In this document: positions 29,254 through 37,441 of the stretch, piece by piece
Position numbering within the stretch: position 1 is the first letter of the stretch
Layout of the letters: every line of letters begins with the position of its first letter
Source: CAWBOV01 sp963790525
GTDB lineage: Bacteria; Actinomycetota; Actinomycetes; Mycobacteriales; Jatrophihabitantaceae
Reading direction: 5' to 3'
Length of the DNA: 64,000 nucleotides
Assembly (NCBI GenBank): GCA_963790525.1
Contig: CAWBOV010000002.1
Coordinates: forward strand, 434,001-498,000
The notes under the pieces: generated by a model
Told to the model about the DNA's origin: nothing
The model's database searches: none
What the model saw: the letters and a program-made list of their open reading frames with translations, nothing else
Position numbers and translations under genes: made by a program

Positions 29254-30051
29254 ATGGCCACGCGCACGACCCCCTTCGCCCCCGGGACGCCCTGCTGGGT
29301 CGATCTCTTCACGCACGACCCCGATGCGGCGCGCGCCTTCTACGGTGCGGTGCTGGGCTGGGACGCGACCGACGGTGACCCGCAGTTCGGGGGCTACGTC
29401 ACCTTCACCTCGGACGGGCACCGGGTCGCCGGGATGATGCGCAACGACGGCTCGAACGGCACCCCGGACATGTGGAGCACGTACGTGTCCACCGCCGACA
29501 TCGAGGCGAGCGTGGCGACGGCGACCGCCGCGGGCGCGCAGGTGCTCGCACCTCCCATGGTGGTCGGTGACCTGGGGTCGATGGCGGTGCTCCTGGACCC
29601 CGCGGGCGCTGCGTTCGGGCTCTGGCAGCCCGGCTCGCACACCGGCTTCGGCAAGTACAACGAGCCGGGCGCGGTGGTGTGGGACGAGGTGCACAGCAAG
29701 GATTTCGCGAAGACGGTGGACTTCTACAGCACGCTGTTCGGCTGGACGATCCAGAAGACCAGTGACACCGACGAGTTCCGCTACTACGAGGGACAGATCG
29801 ACGGTGAGACCGTCGCCGGGATCATGGACTCGGCCGGGTTCCTGCCGCCGGACGTCCCGTCGCACTGGGCGGTGTACTTCAGCGTGGCCGACGTCGACAC
29901 CGCCGCAGCGACGGCGGTCGGTCTGGGTGCCAAGGTCCTGCGCGGCCCGGAGGACACCCCGTACGGCCGGATGGCCGACCTCACCGATCCGACCGGAGCG
30001 GCGTTCAAGTTGCACTCGGAGAACGCGGGTCAGGCCCTGCGCGAGCGGTAA
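29254..30051 (+). CDS. VOC (glyoxalase/bleomycin-resistance fold) family protein
   Basis: A 265-aa protein with two tandem VOC domains. The first (about residues 8-125) has PCWVDLFTHDPDAARAFYGAVLGWDA and ends LDPAGAAFGLWQP. The second (about 135-258) has VVWDEVHSKDFAKTVDFYSTLFGWTI and ends TDPTGAAFKLHSEN. This is the pattern of actinobacterial CFP30B-like hydroxylase-annotated proteins, whose reaction is unproven. AGGAG precedes ATG 29254. The last 22 bases overlap the 3' end of the opposing GAF-ANTAR gene. Confidence 0.9.
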   Translation: MATRTTPFAPGTPCWVDLFTHDPDAARAFYGAVLGWDATDGDPQFGGYVTFTSDGHRVAGMMRNDGSNGTPDMWSTYVSTADIEASVATATAAGAQVLAPPMVVGDLGSMAVLLDPAGAAFGLWQPGSHTGFGKYNEPGAVVWDEVHSKDFAKTVDFYSTLFGWTIQKTSDTDEFRYYEGQIDGETVAGIMDSAGFLPPDVPSHWAVYFSVADVDTAAATAVGLGAKVLRGPEDTPYGRMADLTDPTGAAFKLHSENAGQALRER

Positions 30052-30782
30052 CGGATCACCACGCTGGGGTCCAGCGCCCCCGTGGTGATCTCGTGGGCCA
30101 CGCGCGACGTGGCGATGCGGCGCGCGCGGCAGTAGTCCCGCAGGACGTCGAAGGCCTCGTCGATGCTGATGCCCGCGCGTTCGGCGAGGACTCCCTTGGC
30201 CTGCTCGATCACGAGCCGGTTGGTCAGCGCGCGTTGCAGCTGCTCGCTGACGACCTCCCGCTCGTGCAGCGCCCGCTGCTGGAGGATGCCGATGGTGGCG
30301 ACGTCGGCCAGGGCCTGCGCCACCACGGTCTCGTCCTCGGTCATGGCGTTGGCATCGGTGAAGAACAGGTTGAGTGCGCCGATGGTGTCCTCCCGCAGCC
30401 GCAGCGGGAGCGCCTGGACCGAGGTGAAACCGGCCGCGCGGGCTGCTGGGGCGAAGTAGGGCCATCGGACCTGGGCGTTGTCCAGGCTGGTGACGGCGAC
30501 CGCCTTGCCGGAGTTGAAGCACTCCAGGCACGGCCCGTCCGAGTTCTGCAGTTCGAGCAGTTCGAGAAGTCGCATCTTCTCACTCGAGGAGGCCATCATT
30601 CGCAGATGCCCCTCGGGGTCGGCGAGCAGGAGCCCGGCCGCGTCGCAGTTGAGGACGTTCACACAGGTCGTGGTCAGTTGATGCATGAGGTCGACAACGT
30701 CGTAGTCGGTGACCAGGCTGTCCGCGAGCGCCACGAAGACGGCGCTGAGTTGGCGATCCTTGGGTGATGGTGAGGCGCTCAT
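30030..30782 (-). CDS. GAF-ANTAR RNA-binding antiterminator regulator (copy 2)
   Basis: A 250-aa cytoplasmic regulator. The GAF domain covers about residues 20-170 (VNVLNCDAAGLLLADPEGHLRMMASSSE, SDGPCLECFNSGKAVAV, LPLRLREDTIGALNLFF). A C-terminal ANTAR domain (about 178-240) reads LQRALTNRLVIEQAKGVLAERAGISIDEAFDVLRDYCRARRIATSRVAHEI. ANTAR domains bind paired stem-loops in RNA and prevent termination. The GAF likely senses a small ligand. It is the second of two tandem GAF-ANTAR genes, 62 bases downstream of the first. The 3' end overlaps the VOC gene by 22 bases. Confidence 0.93.
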   Translation of the reverse strand: MSASPSPKDRQLSAVFVALADSLVTDYDVVDLMHQLTTTCVNVLNCDAAGLLLADPEGHLRMMASSSEKMRLLELLELQNSDGPCLECFNSGKAVAVTSLDNAQVRWPYFAPAARAAGFTSVQALPLRLREDTIGALNLFFTDANAMTEDETVVAQALADVATIGILQQRALHEREVVSEQLQRALTNRLVIEQAKGVLAERAGISIDEAFDVLRDYCRARRIATSRVAHEITTGALDPSVVIRYRSRRA

Positions 30783-30844
30783 CCCGCTGTGCCCTTCATC
30801 CGTTCATGATAGGGATCACGGGCGGCGGCGGGACCGGGACGCCC

Positions 30845-31528
30845 TCAGTTGGTGTCGGGCTCGAACCGCAGGGCCCTGGCAACGACGTCGTGCGCGACGT
30901 CGTTCAGCGGACGGCCGTGGGCGTAGGCGTAGGCCCGCAGCCGCAGGAGGGCCTCGTCGGCGGGGATCTGCAGCTGGACCATCATCATCCCGGAGGCCTG
31001 GTAGACCTCCGCGCGCAGGAACGTGCCCCCGTGGGCGTGGGTGTTCAGGTCGCTCTCGTCCAACCGGGCGACCAGGGCGAGCGCCGCCGGGCCGGAGATC
31101 GCGCCGACGAGGTCGAGATCGGTCGCGGACAGCCGGGCGGGAGCTGTGTTGTAGAAGGTCAGGGTGCCCACCGCGATCGCGCCCACCCGCAGCGGGAACG
31201 CGAAGACCGCACCGCAGCCGAGCCCGGTCGCCGCTTCCGCGTAGGCCGGCCACCGCTCCGACACGGGGCCCTGCAGGTCGTTCACGAGAACGGGCTCGGT
31301 GCGCGCGAACGCCTCCAGGCAGGGGCCCTCGCCCAGGGTGAAGGCGAGATCCTCGAGGGCCTCGGCGGCGGTCCCGCTGGCGTAGACGACGCCGCGATGG
31401 CCGAGCCGGTTCATGACCGCGACCGCTGCATCCGATGCCGGCAGGGCATGGAGCGCGCTCTTGCACAGGCGTTCGAGCGGGTCGCCCGCAGCGGACTCCG
31501 ACACGTCAGGCCGCCTCTCCACCTCCAC
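30845..31528 (-). CDS. GAF-ANTAR RNA-binding antiterminator regulator (copy 1)
   Basis: A 227-aa GAF-ANTAR protein, only distantly similar to its neighbour. The GAF domain (about residues 20-155) has GEGPCLEAFARTEPVLVNDL and FAFPLRVGAIAVGTLTFYN. The ANTAR domain (about 165-220) reads RAEVYQASGMMMVQLQIPADEALLRLRAYAYAHGRPLNDVAHDVVARAL; the usual I-x-QAKG segment is VYQASGMMM, a recognised divergent form. The 5' neighbour is a 465-base gap. The two genes are probably one transcription unit. Its RNA targets cannot be identified here. Confidence 0.9.
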   Translation of the reverse strand: MEVERRPDVSESAAGDPLERLCKSALHALPASDAAVAVMNRLGHRGVVYASGTAAEALEDLAFTLGEGPCLEAFARTEPVLVNDLQGPVSERWPAYAEAATGLGCGAVFAFPLRVGAIAVGTLTFYNTAPARLSATDLDLVGAISGPAALALVARLDESDLNTHAHGGTFLRAEVYQASGMMMVQLQIPADEALLRLRAYAYAHGRPLNDVAHDVVARALRFEPDTN

Positions 31529-31993
31529 GGTGGCCGCCGCGGCGGGTCAGGCGGGGTCACGGCCCGACGGTGCACTGCTACCACGACAGTCGCGGTCACT
31601 GCTGACCTGACTGTCGCCGCCACGAAGGCTAGGTGGCGCACCACACGGGGGGACGGGATGCGCCGAACCTGCCTCACGCCCACAGTACGCACCGGTGGAG
31701 CCGCCGTGGCCGCTGCCGGCCGTGGCGTGCGCCGGCGACAGCAGCGTGCTTGCTGATGCAAGCACGCAGTTTCCGGAGTCAGTACCAACTAACTGGACTC
31801 CCGAGCAGAGCGCCGATCGAGACGTGCGGACAGCAGATGGTCCGCCCGGGGCCGCGAACACTCGACGTCGCTCGGCGTCGCCCGGGATCCCCGCGGGTGG
31901 CGCGACCGACCGGGCAGGGCTAACGTGCGTGACATAGTTTGCAAACAGCTCACTTACTGTGACTGACGCTCACGCGATCGAGGTAGCGCCACG
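31529..31993. other. Gene-free gap with a perfect hairpin and a palindrome
   Basis: No frame in these 465 bases has a ribosome-binding site or coding bias. It contains a perfect 10-bp stem, GCGTGCTTGC-TGAT-GCAAGCACGC (31744-31767), and the perfect palindrome GTTTGCAAAC (31937-31946) about 50 bases before the PHA depolymerase start. The palindrome may be a regulator site for that gene. The hairpin may be a terminator or a small structured RNA; no T-run follows. The part around 31770-31990 is less GC-rich than flanking genes. Confidence 0.5.
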
Positions 31994-33256
31994 ATGCTCT
32001 ATCACTCCTATGAACTGCGCCGGTTCCTCGCCGGGCGGGTGGCGGGCGTCGCCACGCTCAACGCCCGCGCCCTCACTCACCTGCCCGGACCGCTCCAGCG
32101 GACCGCCCCGGTGCGCTCGTCGCTGGCACTGGCCGAGGTCGCGGAGGCCCTGCAGTTGACGCACGTACGCCCGCCGTTCCGCGTGGACGCCGTCGAGGTG
32201 GCCGGCGAGACCGTGGCGGTGCACGAGGAGACCGTGATGTCGACCCCGTTCGGCTCGCTGGTCCGGTTCGTTCCCGAGACCACGGCCCCACTCGGTGATC
32301 GTCCCAAGGTCCTGATCGTCCCGGGCCTGGCGGGTCACTTCGCGACGCTCGTGCGGGGCACCGTCCAGACGCTGCTCGCCGATCACGACGTCTACGTCGC
32401 CGACTGGCACAACGCCCGCGACGTCCCGATCGAGGCCGGTCGCTTCGGCCTGGACGAGTTCATCGAGCACCTCATGGACTTCCTGCGCGTGATCGGCCCG
32501 GGTACGCACCTGATGGCCATCTGCCAGCCCGTCGTCGCGTGCCTGGCCGCCGCGGCGATCATGGCCGAGGACGGGGACGAGTCCCAGCCCCGCAGCGTCA
32601 TCCTGCTGGCGGGCCCCGTCGATGCCCGGGTCAACCCCGGCCGGGTGAACAAGTTCGCCCAGCGGCAGTCGCGCGCCATGCTCGAGCGCACGGTCATCGT
32701 CAAGGTTCCCTCGCAGTTCGCCGGGGCCGGGCGGCGCGTCTACCCCGGTTTCCTGCAGGTGATGGGCTTCGTCTCGATGGATCCGCGCCGGCACGCGTCG
32801 GCCTTCCGCGGCATGTTCCGCGACATCCGCCAGGGCGACACGACCGGCGCCGAGCGCACCAAGGTGTTCTACGAGGAGTACTTCGCCGTCCTGGACATCG
32901 CCGCCGAGTTCTACCTGGAGACCGCCGAGCGCGTGTTTCAGAATCACGACATGGCGCGCGGCGTCTTCACCTGGCGTGGCCGGCACGTCGATCCCGGCGC
33001 GATCACGTCCGCGCTGATGACGATCGAGGGCGCCAAGGACGAGATGGCCCCGCCCGGGCAGACCGAGGCCGCGCACACGCTCTGCACCGGCATCCCGGCG
33101 TCGCGGCACGTCCACCTGCTGCAGGACGGCGTCGGTCACTACGGCGTCTTCGCCGGCTCCAAGTTCGATCAGCAGATCTACCCGAAGGTGACGGCGTTCA
33201 TCGCCGCCGCCGAGAAGCGCGCCCGTTCGGGGCGCCGCGCGAAGGCCTCCGTCTGA
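31994..33256 (+). CDS. phaZ: Intracellular polyhydroxyalkanoate depolymerase
   Basis: A 420-aa alpha/beta hydrolase that mobilises intracellular PHA/PHB granules. It opens with MLYHSYELRRFLAGR, the conserved N-terminus of the family (MxYxxYE). The nucleophile elbow is MAICQPVVACLAAAA with Cys in place of Ser, as in PhaZa1-type enzymes. The acid is in IEGAKDEMAPPGQ and the His in LLQDGVGHYGVFAGSKF. No signal peptide is present, which fits the intracellular enzyme. No PHA synthase or phasin gene is in the window. A palindrome lies about 50 bases upstream. Confidence 0.94.
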   Translation: MLYHSYELRRFLAGRVAGVATLNARALTHLPGPLQRTAPVRSSLALAEVAEALQLTHVRPPFRVDAVEVAGETVAVHEETVMSTPFGSLVRFVPETTAPLGDRPKVLIVPGLAGHFATLVRGTVQTLLADHDVYVADWHNARDVPIEAGRFGLDEFIEHLMDFLRVIGPGTHLMAICQPVVACLAAAAIMAEDGDESQPRSVILLAGPVDARVNPGRVNKFAQRQSRAMLERTVIVKVPSQFAGAGRRVYPGFLQVMGFVSMDPRRHASAFRGMFRDIRQGDTTGAERTKVFYEEYFAVLDIAAEFYLETAERVFQNHDMARGVFTWRGRHVDPGAITSALMTIEGAKDEMAPPGQTEAAHTLCTGIPASRHVHLLQDGVGHYGVFAGSKFDQQIYPKVTAFIAAAEKRARSGRRAKASV

Positions 33257-33300
33257 TCGCAGCGGGACCCCTTGCCAGGGGCCGGATGCTGTGCAATATT

Positions 33301-33330
33301 CAACCCATCAGTTAATTAACGGATGGGTTG
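33301..33330. promoter_or_regulatory. 30-bp palindrome at the ArsR gene start
   Basis: CAACCCATC (33301-33309) and GATGGGTTG (33322-33330) are perfect 9-bp arms. Between them GTTAATTAAC is itself palindromic, so the whole site is symmetric except for one A/G pair. It ends three bases before the ATG of the ArsR gene, the expected place for an autoregulatory ArsR/SdpR-type operator. The AT-rich centre is striking in this GC-rich DNA. Confidence 0.8.
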
Positions 33331-33333
33331 AGC

Positions 33334-33714
33334 ATGACGCTGACCGAGGACGAGCTGAGCAGCACGTTCGCGGCCCTGGCCGATGCGACCAGACGGGCGA
33401 TCCTGGCCCGGCTCGCGGAGGGTGACGCCACTGTCACCGAGCTGGCCGCACCGTTCGACATCAGCCTGCAGGCGGTCTCGCGCCACCTGAAGGTGCTCGA
33501 GGCGGCGGGGCTGATCAGCCGTGGCAGGGACGGGCAGTTCCGGCCCTGCCACCTGGAGCCCGCGCCGCTGGACGAGGCCGCCGACTGGATCACCGACAAC
33601 CGGCAGATCTGGGCCGATCGCCTCGACCGGCTGAGCCGGCACCTGCGGGAGCTGCAGCGTCCCGGCGGTGGCGTGCCGACCCATCCATCCGACCCGAAGG
33701 GACCGAGCGCATGA
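33334..33714 (+). CDS. ArsR/SmtB-type winged-helix regulator (SdpR-like)
   Basis: A 126-aa repressor. The DNA-binding region is FAALADATRRAILARLAEGDATVTELAAPFDISLQAVSRHLKVLEAAGLISRGRDGQFRP, and the C-terminus DEAADWITDNRQIWADRLDRLSRHL is typical of non-metal ArsR members paired with AHSA1 proteins. No Cys metal box is seen. ATG 33334 is used; TTG 33328 is in frame inside the operator. The stop overlaps the start of the next gene by four bases (ATGA), so the two are translationally coupled. Confidence 0.93.
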   Translation: MTLTEDELSSTFAALADATRRAILARLAEGDATVTELAAPFDISLQAVSRHLKVLEAAGLISRGRDGQFRPCHLEPAPLDEAADWITDNRQIWADRLDRLSRHLRELQRPGGGVPTHPSDPKGPSA

Positions 33715-34169
33715 ACGACACCGACACCTCCGTCACGGACACCGACCTGGACGAGGTCACCATCACCCGGGACTTCGACGCACCCCGGGAGACGGTCTTC
33801 CGGGCTTTCGTCGAGCCGGAGCAGTTCGTGCGGTTCTGGGGACCCGTCGGCACGCACGTCCCGATCGAGAGCGTGGTGCTCGAGGCGTGGACCGGTGGGC
33901 GCTTCGAGTACACGATGGTGGCCGACGACGGCAGCGGGGAGTACGCGCAGCGCGGGACCTTCGTCGAAGTGCGCGAGCCGGAGGTGTTCGCCTTCCGCGA
34001 GGCCGGCTCCGATCTCGTGTCCACCGGCACCCTGAGCGACCTGGGCGACGGGCGCACCCGCCTGGTCATCCACCAGACCAACGTCCCCGCCGCCTACCGC
34101 ACCCCGGAAGCGCTGGCCGGATTCATGACCAGCCTGGATCGCCTCGAGTCCCACCTCGCCACTGTCTGA
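33711..34169 (+). CDS. SRPBCC/AHSA1 family protein
   Basis: A 152-aa START-like domain protein. It has VTITRDFDAPRETVFRAFVEPEQFVRFWGP near the N-terminus and GRFEYTMVADDGSGEYAQRGTFVEVREPEVFAF, the AHSA1 (activator of Hsp90 ATPase-like) pattern. Such proteins bind hydrophobic ligands; most bacterial members have no known function. Overlap with the ArsR gene and the frequent pairing of these families indicate a joint operon under the palindrome at 33301. Confidence 0.92.
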   Translation: MNDTDTSVTDTDLDEVTITRDFDAPRETVFRAFVEPEQFVRFWGPVGTHVPIESVVLEAWTGGRFEYTMVADDGSGEYAQRGTFVEVREPEVFAFREAGSDLVSTGTLSDLGDGRTRLVIHQTNVPAAYRTPEALAGFMTSLDRLESHLATV

Positions 34170-34248
34170 CTCACCCCGCCGGCAGAACCCGGCTGCCCGC
34201 GGTCGGTTCCACCCCGCGCAGCGAGCTCGGATCGGCGAGGATGGGGGG

Positions 34249-35019
34249 ATGGCGGACCTGCTCGGCGACGCGGTCGAGGAGCTCTACTCGGTGTCACCCG
34301 AGGAGTTCCTCGACCGGCGCACCCAGCTCGTGGCCGCCGCCAAGGACGCCGGCGATCGTGCCGCCGCCCAGCAGATCGGGGCCCTACGCAAACCCACCCG
34401 CAGCGCCTGGATCGTGAACCAGCTGGCCCGGCAGGAGCCCGACGTCGTCGCTCAGTTGCTCTCCCTGGGCGACGCGCTGCGCACCGCCCAGCAGTCCCTC
34501 GACGGAGGGCAGCTGCGCGAGCTGTCCAGCCAGCGCCGCAAGGTCGTCGGCGCGCTGGCCCGTCAGGCGCTCACCCTCGCCGGCGGGTCCACGTCCCAGG
34601 CGGTGCGCGACGAGGTCCGCTCGACCCTCGAGGCGGCCCTGGCCGACCCCGAGGTGGGCGACCAGCTCGCCGCGGGCACGCTCGTCCGGTCGATGGAGTG
34701 GTCCGGGTTCGGCACCGGGGCACCGACCTTGAGCGTGGTCACCAGCTCCCGGCCGTCGACCGAGGAGCGCGACCGCAAGGCCGAGCGGGAGGAGGCGCGC
34801 CGACGCCAGGCGCGCGCCGACGCCGAGGAACGGGCAGCCCGCGCCGCCGACGCGCTGGCCGTCGCGGAGGCCGCGAAGGCCGATGCGGCCGAGGACGTTC
34901 GGGTGATCGAGGAGCGGCTGCTCGACGCGCGGCGGCGTTTCGATCAGGCCAGCCTCGACGAGCGGGCCGCCCGGATCGCCGAGCGCAAGGCCGACGGCGA
35001 GCTGCGCCGGCTGACCTGA
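34249..35019 (+). CDS. Conserved hypothetical, coiled-coil protein
   Basis: A 256-aa soluble protein with no catalytic motif that I recognise. The N-terminal half is helical (MADLLGDAVEELYSVSPEEFLDRR, ALRKPTRSAWIVNQLARQEPD, LRELSSQRRKVVGALARQAL). After residue 165, a long highly charged coiled coil (ERDRKAEREEARRRQARADA and on) runs to the end. The KPTxxAWxVNxLAR segment is a conserved feature of an uncharacterised actinobacterial family. The start has GGAUG-type purines (GAGGATGGGGGG) just upstream. It is followed by the 17-bp tandem repeat and an EamA gene. Function unknown. Confidence 0.8.
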   Translation: MADLLGDAVEELYSVSPEEFLDRRTQLVAAAKDAGDRAAAQQIGALRKPTRSAWIVNQLARQEPDVVAQLLSLGDALRTAQQSLDGGQLRELSSQRRKVVGALARQALTLAGGSTSQAVRDEVRSTLEAALADPEVGDQLAAGTLVRSMEWSGFGTGAPTLSVVTSSRPSTEERDRKAEREEARRRQARADAEERAARAADALAVAEAAKADAAEDVRVIEERLLDARRRFDQASLDERAARIAERKADGELRRLT

Positions 35020-35040
35020 CGCTGCGCCGGGCTGCGCTGC

Positions 35041-35176
35041 CGGCATCGAAGCGCCGCCGGCATCCAAGCGCCACTGGCATGCAAGCGCCGCCGGCATCCA
35101 AGCGCCACCGGCATGCAAGCGCCGCCGGCATCCAAGCGCCACCGGCATCGAAGCGCCGCCGGCATCCAAGCGCCGC
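35041..35176. repeat. Minisatellite: eight 17-bp tandem units
   Basis: Eight consecutive 17-bp units with consensus CGGCATCCAAGCGCCGC fill 35041-35176. Units differ mainly at the base after GCAT (C or G), the next base (C or G) and the penultimate base (G or A), and partly alternate. It lies in the gap between the coiled-coil gene and the EamA gene. The period is not a multiple of three, consistent with a non-coding VNTR. Copy number probably varies between strains. Confidence 0.92.
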
Positions 35177-35222
35177 GTCGGGTGCCGGTTCGGCGCCGAA
35201 CCGGCTGTAGGAGAATGGCCCC

Positions 35223-36065
35223 GTGATGCCGGCCGCCGCCACTGCGGTGATCGTGGCCGCCGCGTTGCACGCGAGTTGGAACGCCAGCGCCCACCGGATC
35301 AAGGACCGTGCGGTCGGGTTCGCCCTGATCAGCATCTCCTGCGCGTTCCTCGGCCTGATGCTGATCCTGCTCGCCCCGCTCCCCGCCGCCGCGGCCTGGC
35401 CGTTCGTGCTGACGTCGGCGGCGATGCACGTCGTGTACATGGTGCTGCTGATCCGCAGCTACGAACTCGGCGACTTCAACCAGATGTACCCGCTGGCGAG
35501 GGGCACGTCACCGCTCGTGGTCGCGGTCGTGGCCGTCACGATCGTCGGGCAGCCGCTGCGCCCGTGGCAGGCGGTCGGCGTGGTCGTGATCTCGGCCGGG
35601 CTGGCTGTGCTGGTGTTCGGCGGCGGGTCCTCGCCGACCCATGCGGCCCGCCCGGCCATCCTGGCGGCGGTCGTGACCGGGTTCTCGATCGCCACCTACA
35701 CGGTGCTCGACGGGGTCGGCGTCCGGCATGCCCACAGCACCCTCGGCTACATCGGGTGGCTGTTCTTCCTGCAGGGACTGTGGATCCCGGCGTTCCTCGC
35801 GGTCCGCCGCGGCAGGCAGCTCGTGGCCGACTGCCGCCCGGTGGCCGTCGAGGGGCTCGCCGCCGGCGTGGTGTCGGTGCTCGCCTACGGGCTGGTCATC
35901 TGGGCGCAGACGCGGAGCAACCTGGCCTCGGTCGCGGCACTGCGCGAGCTGAGCATCCTCTTCGGCGCCCTGATCGGTCTCGTCTTCTTCCACGAATGGT
36001 TCGGGCGGGCCCGGGTGGTGGGTGCCGCCATCACGGTGGCGGGTGTCGTCCTGATCAACCTCTAG
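35223..36065 (+). CDS. EamA/DMT family transporter
   Basis: A 280-aa membrane protein with ten hydrophobic segments in two homologous halves, the drug/metabolite transporter fold. The first half includes AAALHASWNASAHRIKDRA and SYELGDFNQMYPLARGTSPL, the second ALRELSILFGALIGLVFFHEW. AGGAGA lies eight bases before GTG 35223; ATG 35226 is the alternative. It is 20 bases upstream of ilvA on the same strand, hinting at amino-acid export (threonine, homoserine or related), but the substrate is unproven. Confidence 0.88.
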   Translation: MMPAAATAVIVAAALHASWNASAHRIKDRAVGFALISISCAFLGLMLILLAPLPAAAAWPFVLTSAAMHVVYMVLLIRSYELGDFNQMYPLARGTSPLVVAVVAVTIVGQPLRPWQAVGVVVISAGLAVLVFGGGSSPTHAARPAILAAVVTGFSIATYTVLDGVGVRHAHSTLGYIGWLFFLQGLWIPAFLAVRRGRQLVADCRPVAVEGLAAGVVSVLAYGLVIWAQTRSNLASVAALRELSILFGALIGLVFFHEWFGRARVVGAAITVAGVVLINL

Positions 36066-36085
36066 ACCCTGGGAGACTCGATGCC

Positions 36086-37327
36086 GTGACGGTCGACGCG
36101 CAGCTGGTGGACGAGGCATCCGAGCGTCTGCGGTCGGTGGTGGCGCGGACGCCGCTCGAGCGCAACAGCCGGCTCTCCGAGCGCATCGGCGGCGAGGTCT
36201 GGCTCAAGCGCGAGGACCTGCAGCAGGTGCGCTCCTACAAGGTGCGCGGCGCCTACAACCTCATCGCCCAGCTGGACGCGCCGGCCCGCGCCGCGGGTGT
36301 CGTCGGGGCCAGCGCCGGCAACCACGGGCAGGGCCTGGCCTTCGCCTGCGCCGCGCTCGGGGTCCACGGCCGGGTGTACCTGCCCCGCAACACCCCGCGG
36401 CAGAAGCGGGACCGGATCGCCGTGCTCGGCGCGGACATGATCGAGGTCGTCGTCCACGGCGACAGCTACGACGAGGCAGCGGCAGCGGCCGCCGCCCACG
36501 CGCGGTCCTCCGGTGCCACGCTCGTCCCCGCCTTCGACGACCCGCGCACGATCGCCGGTCAGGGCACCGTCGCCAAGGACGTCGTCGAGCAGCTCGGTGC
36601 GGCGCCGGACGTCATCGTCGTGCCGGTGGGCGGCGGCGGGCTGCTGGCCGGGTCGCTCGCCTGGCTGTCCGAGCGGCATCGCCAGGTGCGTGTCATCGGG
36701 GTCGAGCCCGCAGGGGCCGCCTCGATGGCCGCCGCGCTCGCCGCCGGGGGACCGGTCACCCTGACCGAGCTGGACACCTTCGTGGACGGGGCCGCCGTAC
36801 GGCGGGCCGGCGACATCACGTTCCCGCTGATCGCGGCGTCGGACGCGGAGGTGTACGCGGTCGCTGAGGGCAGCGTGTGCGTCGAGATGCTCGCGCTCTA
36901 CCAGGCCGACGGCATCATCGCCGAGCCGGCGGGAGCCCTCGCGTCCGCGGCGCTGGCGGAGGTGGCGATCGAGCCGGGCGCGACGGTCGTGTGCATCGTG
37001 TCCGGAGGCAACAACGACGTCAGCAGGTATGCCGAGGTCGTCGAGCGGGCACTGGTCCACGAGGGGCGCAAGCACTACTTCCTCGTCGAGTTCCCGCAGG
37101 AGCCGGGTGCGCTGCGCCGGTTCCTGGACGAGGTGCTCGGTCCGGACGACGACATCACGCTGTTCGAGTACGTCAAGCGCAGCAACCGCGAGACCGGCCC
37201 CGCCCTCGTCGGCATCGAGCTGTCCGACGCCGCGGACCTGCCGGCGCTGCTCGAGCGGATGAAGGCCTCGCCGCCGCAGATCGAGCGGATCCCGTCCGAC
37301 AGCCCGCTGTTCCGCTTCCTGCTCTGA
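36086..37327 (+). CDS. ilvA: Threonine ammonia-lyase (threonine deaminase)
   Basis: A 413-aa PLP enzyme converting threonine to 2-oxobutanoate and ammonia, the first committed step to isoleucine. The PLP lysine is in LQQVRSYKVRGAYN; GASAGNHGQGLAFACAALG and the phosphate cup VPVGGGGLLAG follow. A C-terminal ACT-like region (HYFLVEFPQEPGALRRFLDEVLGPDDDITLFEY) contains one regulatory module, the short form typical of actinobacterial IlvA. GTG 36086 was chosen because it gives the family N-terminus. It follows the EamA gene by 20 bases. Biosynthetic rather than catabolic type is inferred from the C-terminal domain. Confidence 0.95.
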   Translation: MTVDAQLVDEASERLRSVVARTPLERNSRLSERIGGEVWLKREDLQQVRSYKVRGAYNLIAQLDAPARAAGVVGASAGNHGQGLAFACAALGVHGRVYLPRNTPRQKRDRIAVLGADMIEVVVHGDSYDEAAAAAAAHARSSGATLVPAFDDPRTIAGQGTVAKDVVEQLGAAPDVIVVPVGGGGLLAGSLAWLSERHRQVRVIGVEPAGAASMAAALAAGGPVTLTELDTFVDGAAVRRAGDITFPLIAASDAEVYAVAEGSVCVEMLALYQADGIIAEPAGALASAALAEVAIEPGATVVCIVSGGNNDVSRYAEVVERALVHEGRKHYFLVEFPQEPGALRRFLDEVLGPDDDITLFEYVKRSNRETGPALVGIELSDAADLPALLERMKASPPQIERIPSDSPLFRFLL

Positions 37328-37441
37328 GGTGGACGCCGGCCGGTCGGCTGTGAGCCGCGAGACCCGGCACGGCACTGGGCGGGCGGCCGCGCGGGGGCGC
37401 TCGTACTGTGATTCTCAGGAAGTCCACCGAGAGGATCCACC

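Noticed and set aside
31744..31767. Perfect hairpin near the GAF-ANTAR genes as an ANTAR RNA target
   Set aside because: ANTAR targets are two adjacent stem-loops with six-base loops carrying A1 and G4. This is a single stem with a four-base loop and neither strand fits.
35041..35176. Tandem repeats as a CRISPR array
   Set aside because: Units abut with no unique spacers, are only 17 bp, and no cas genes are present. It is a minisatellite.
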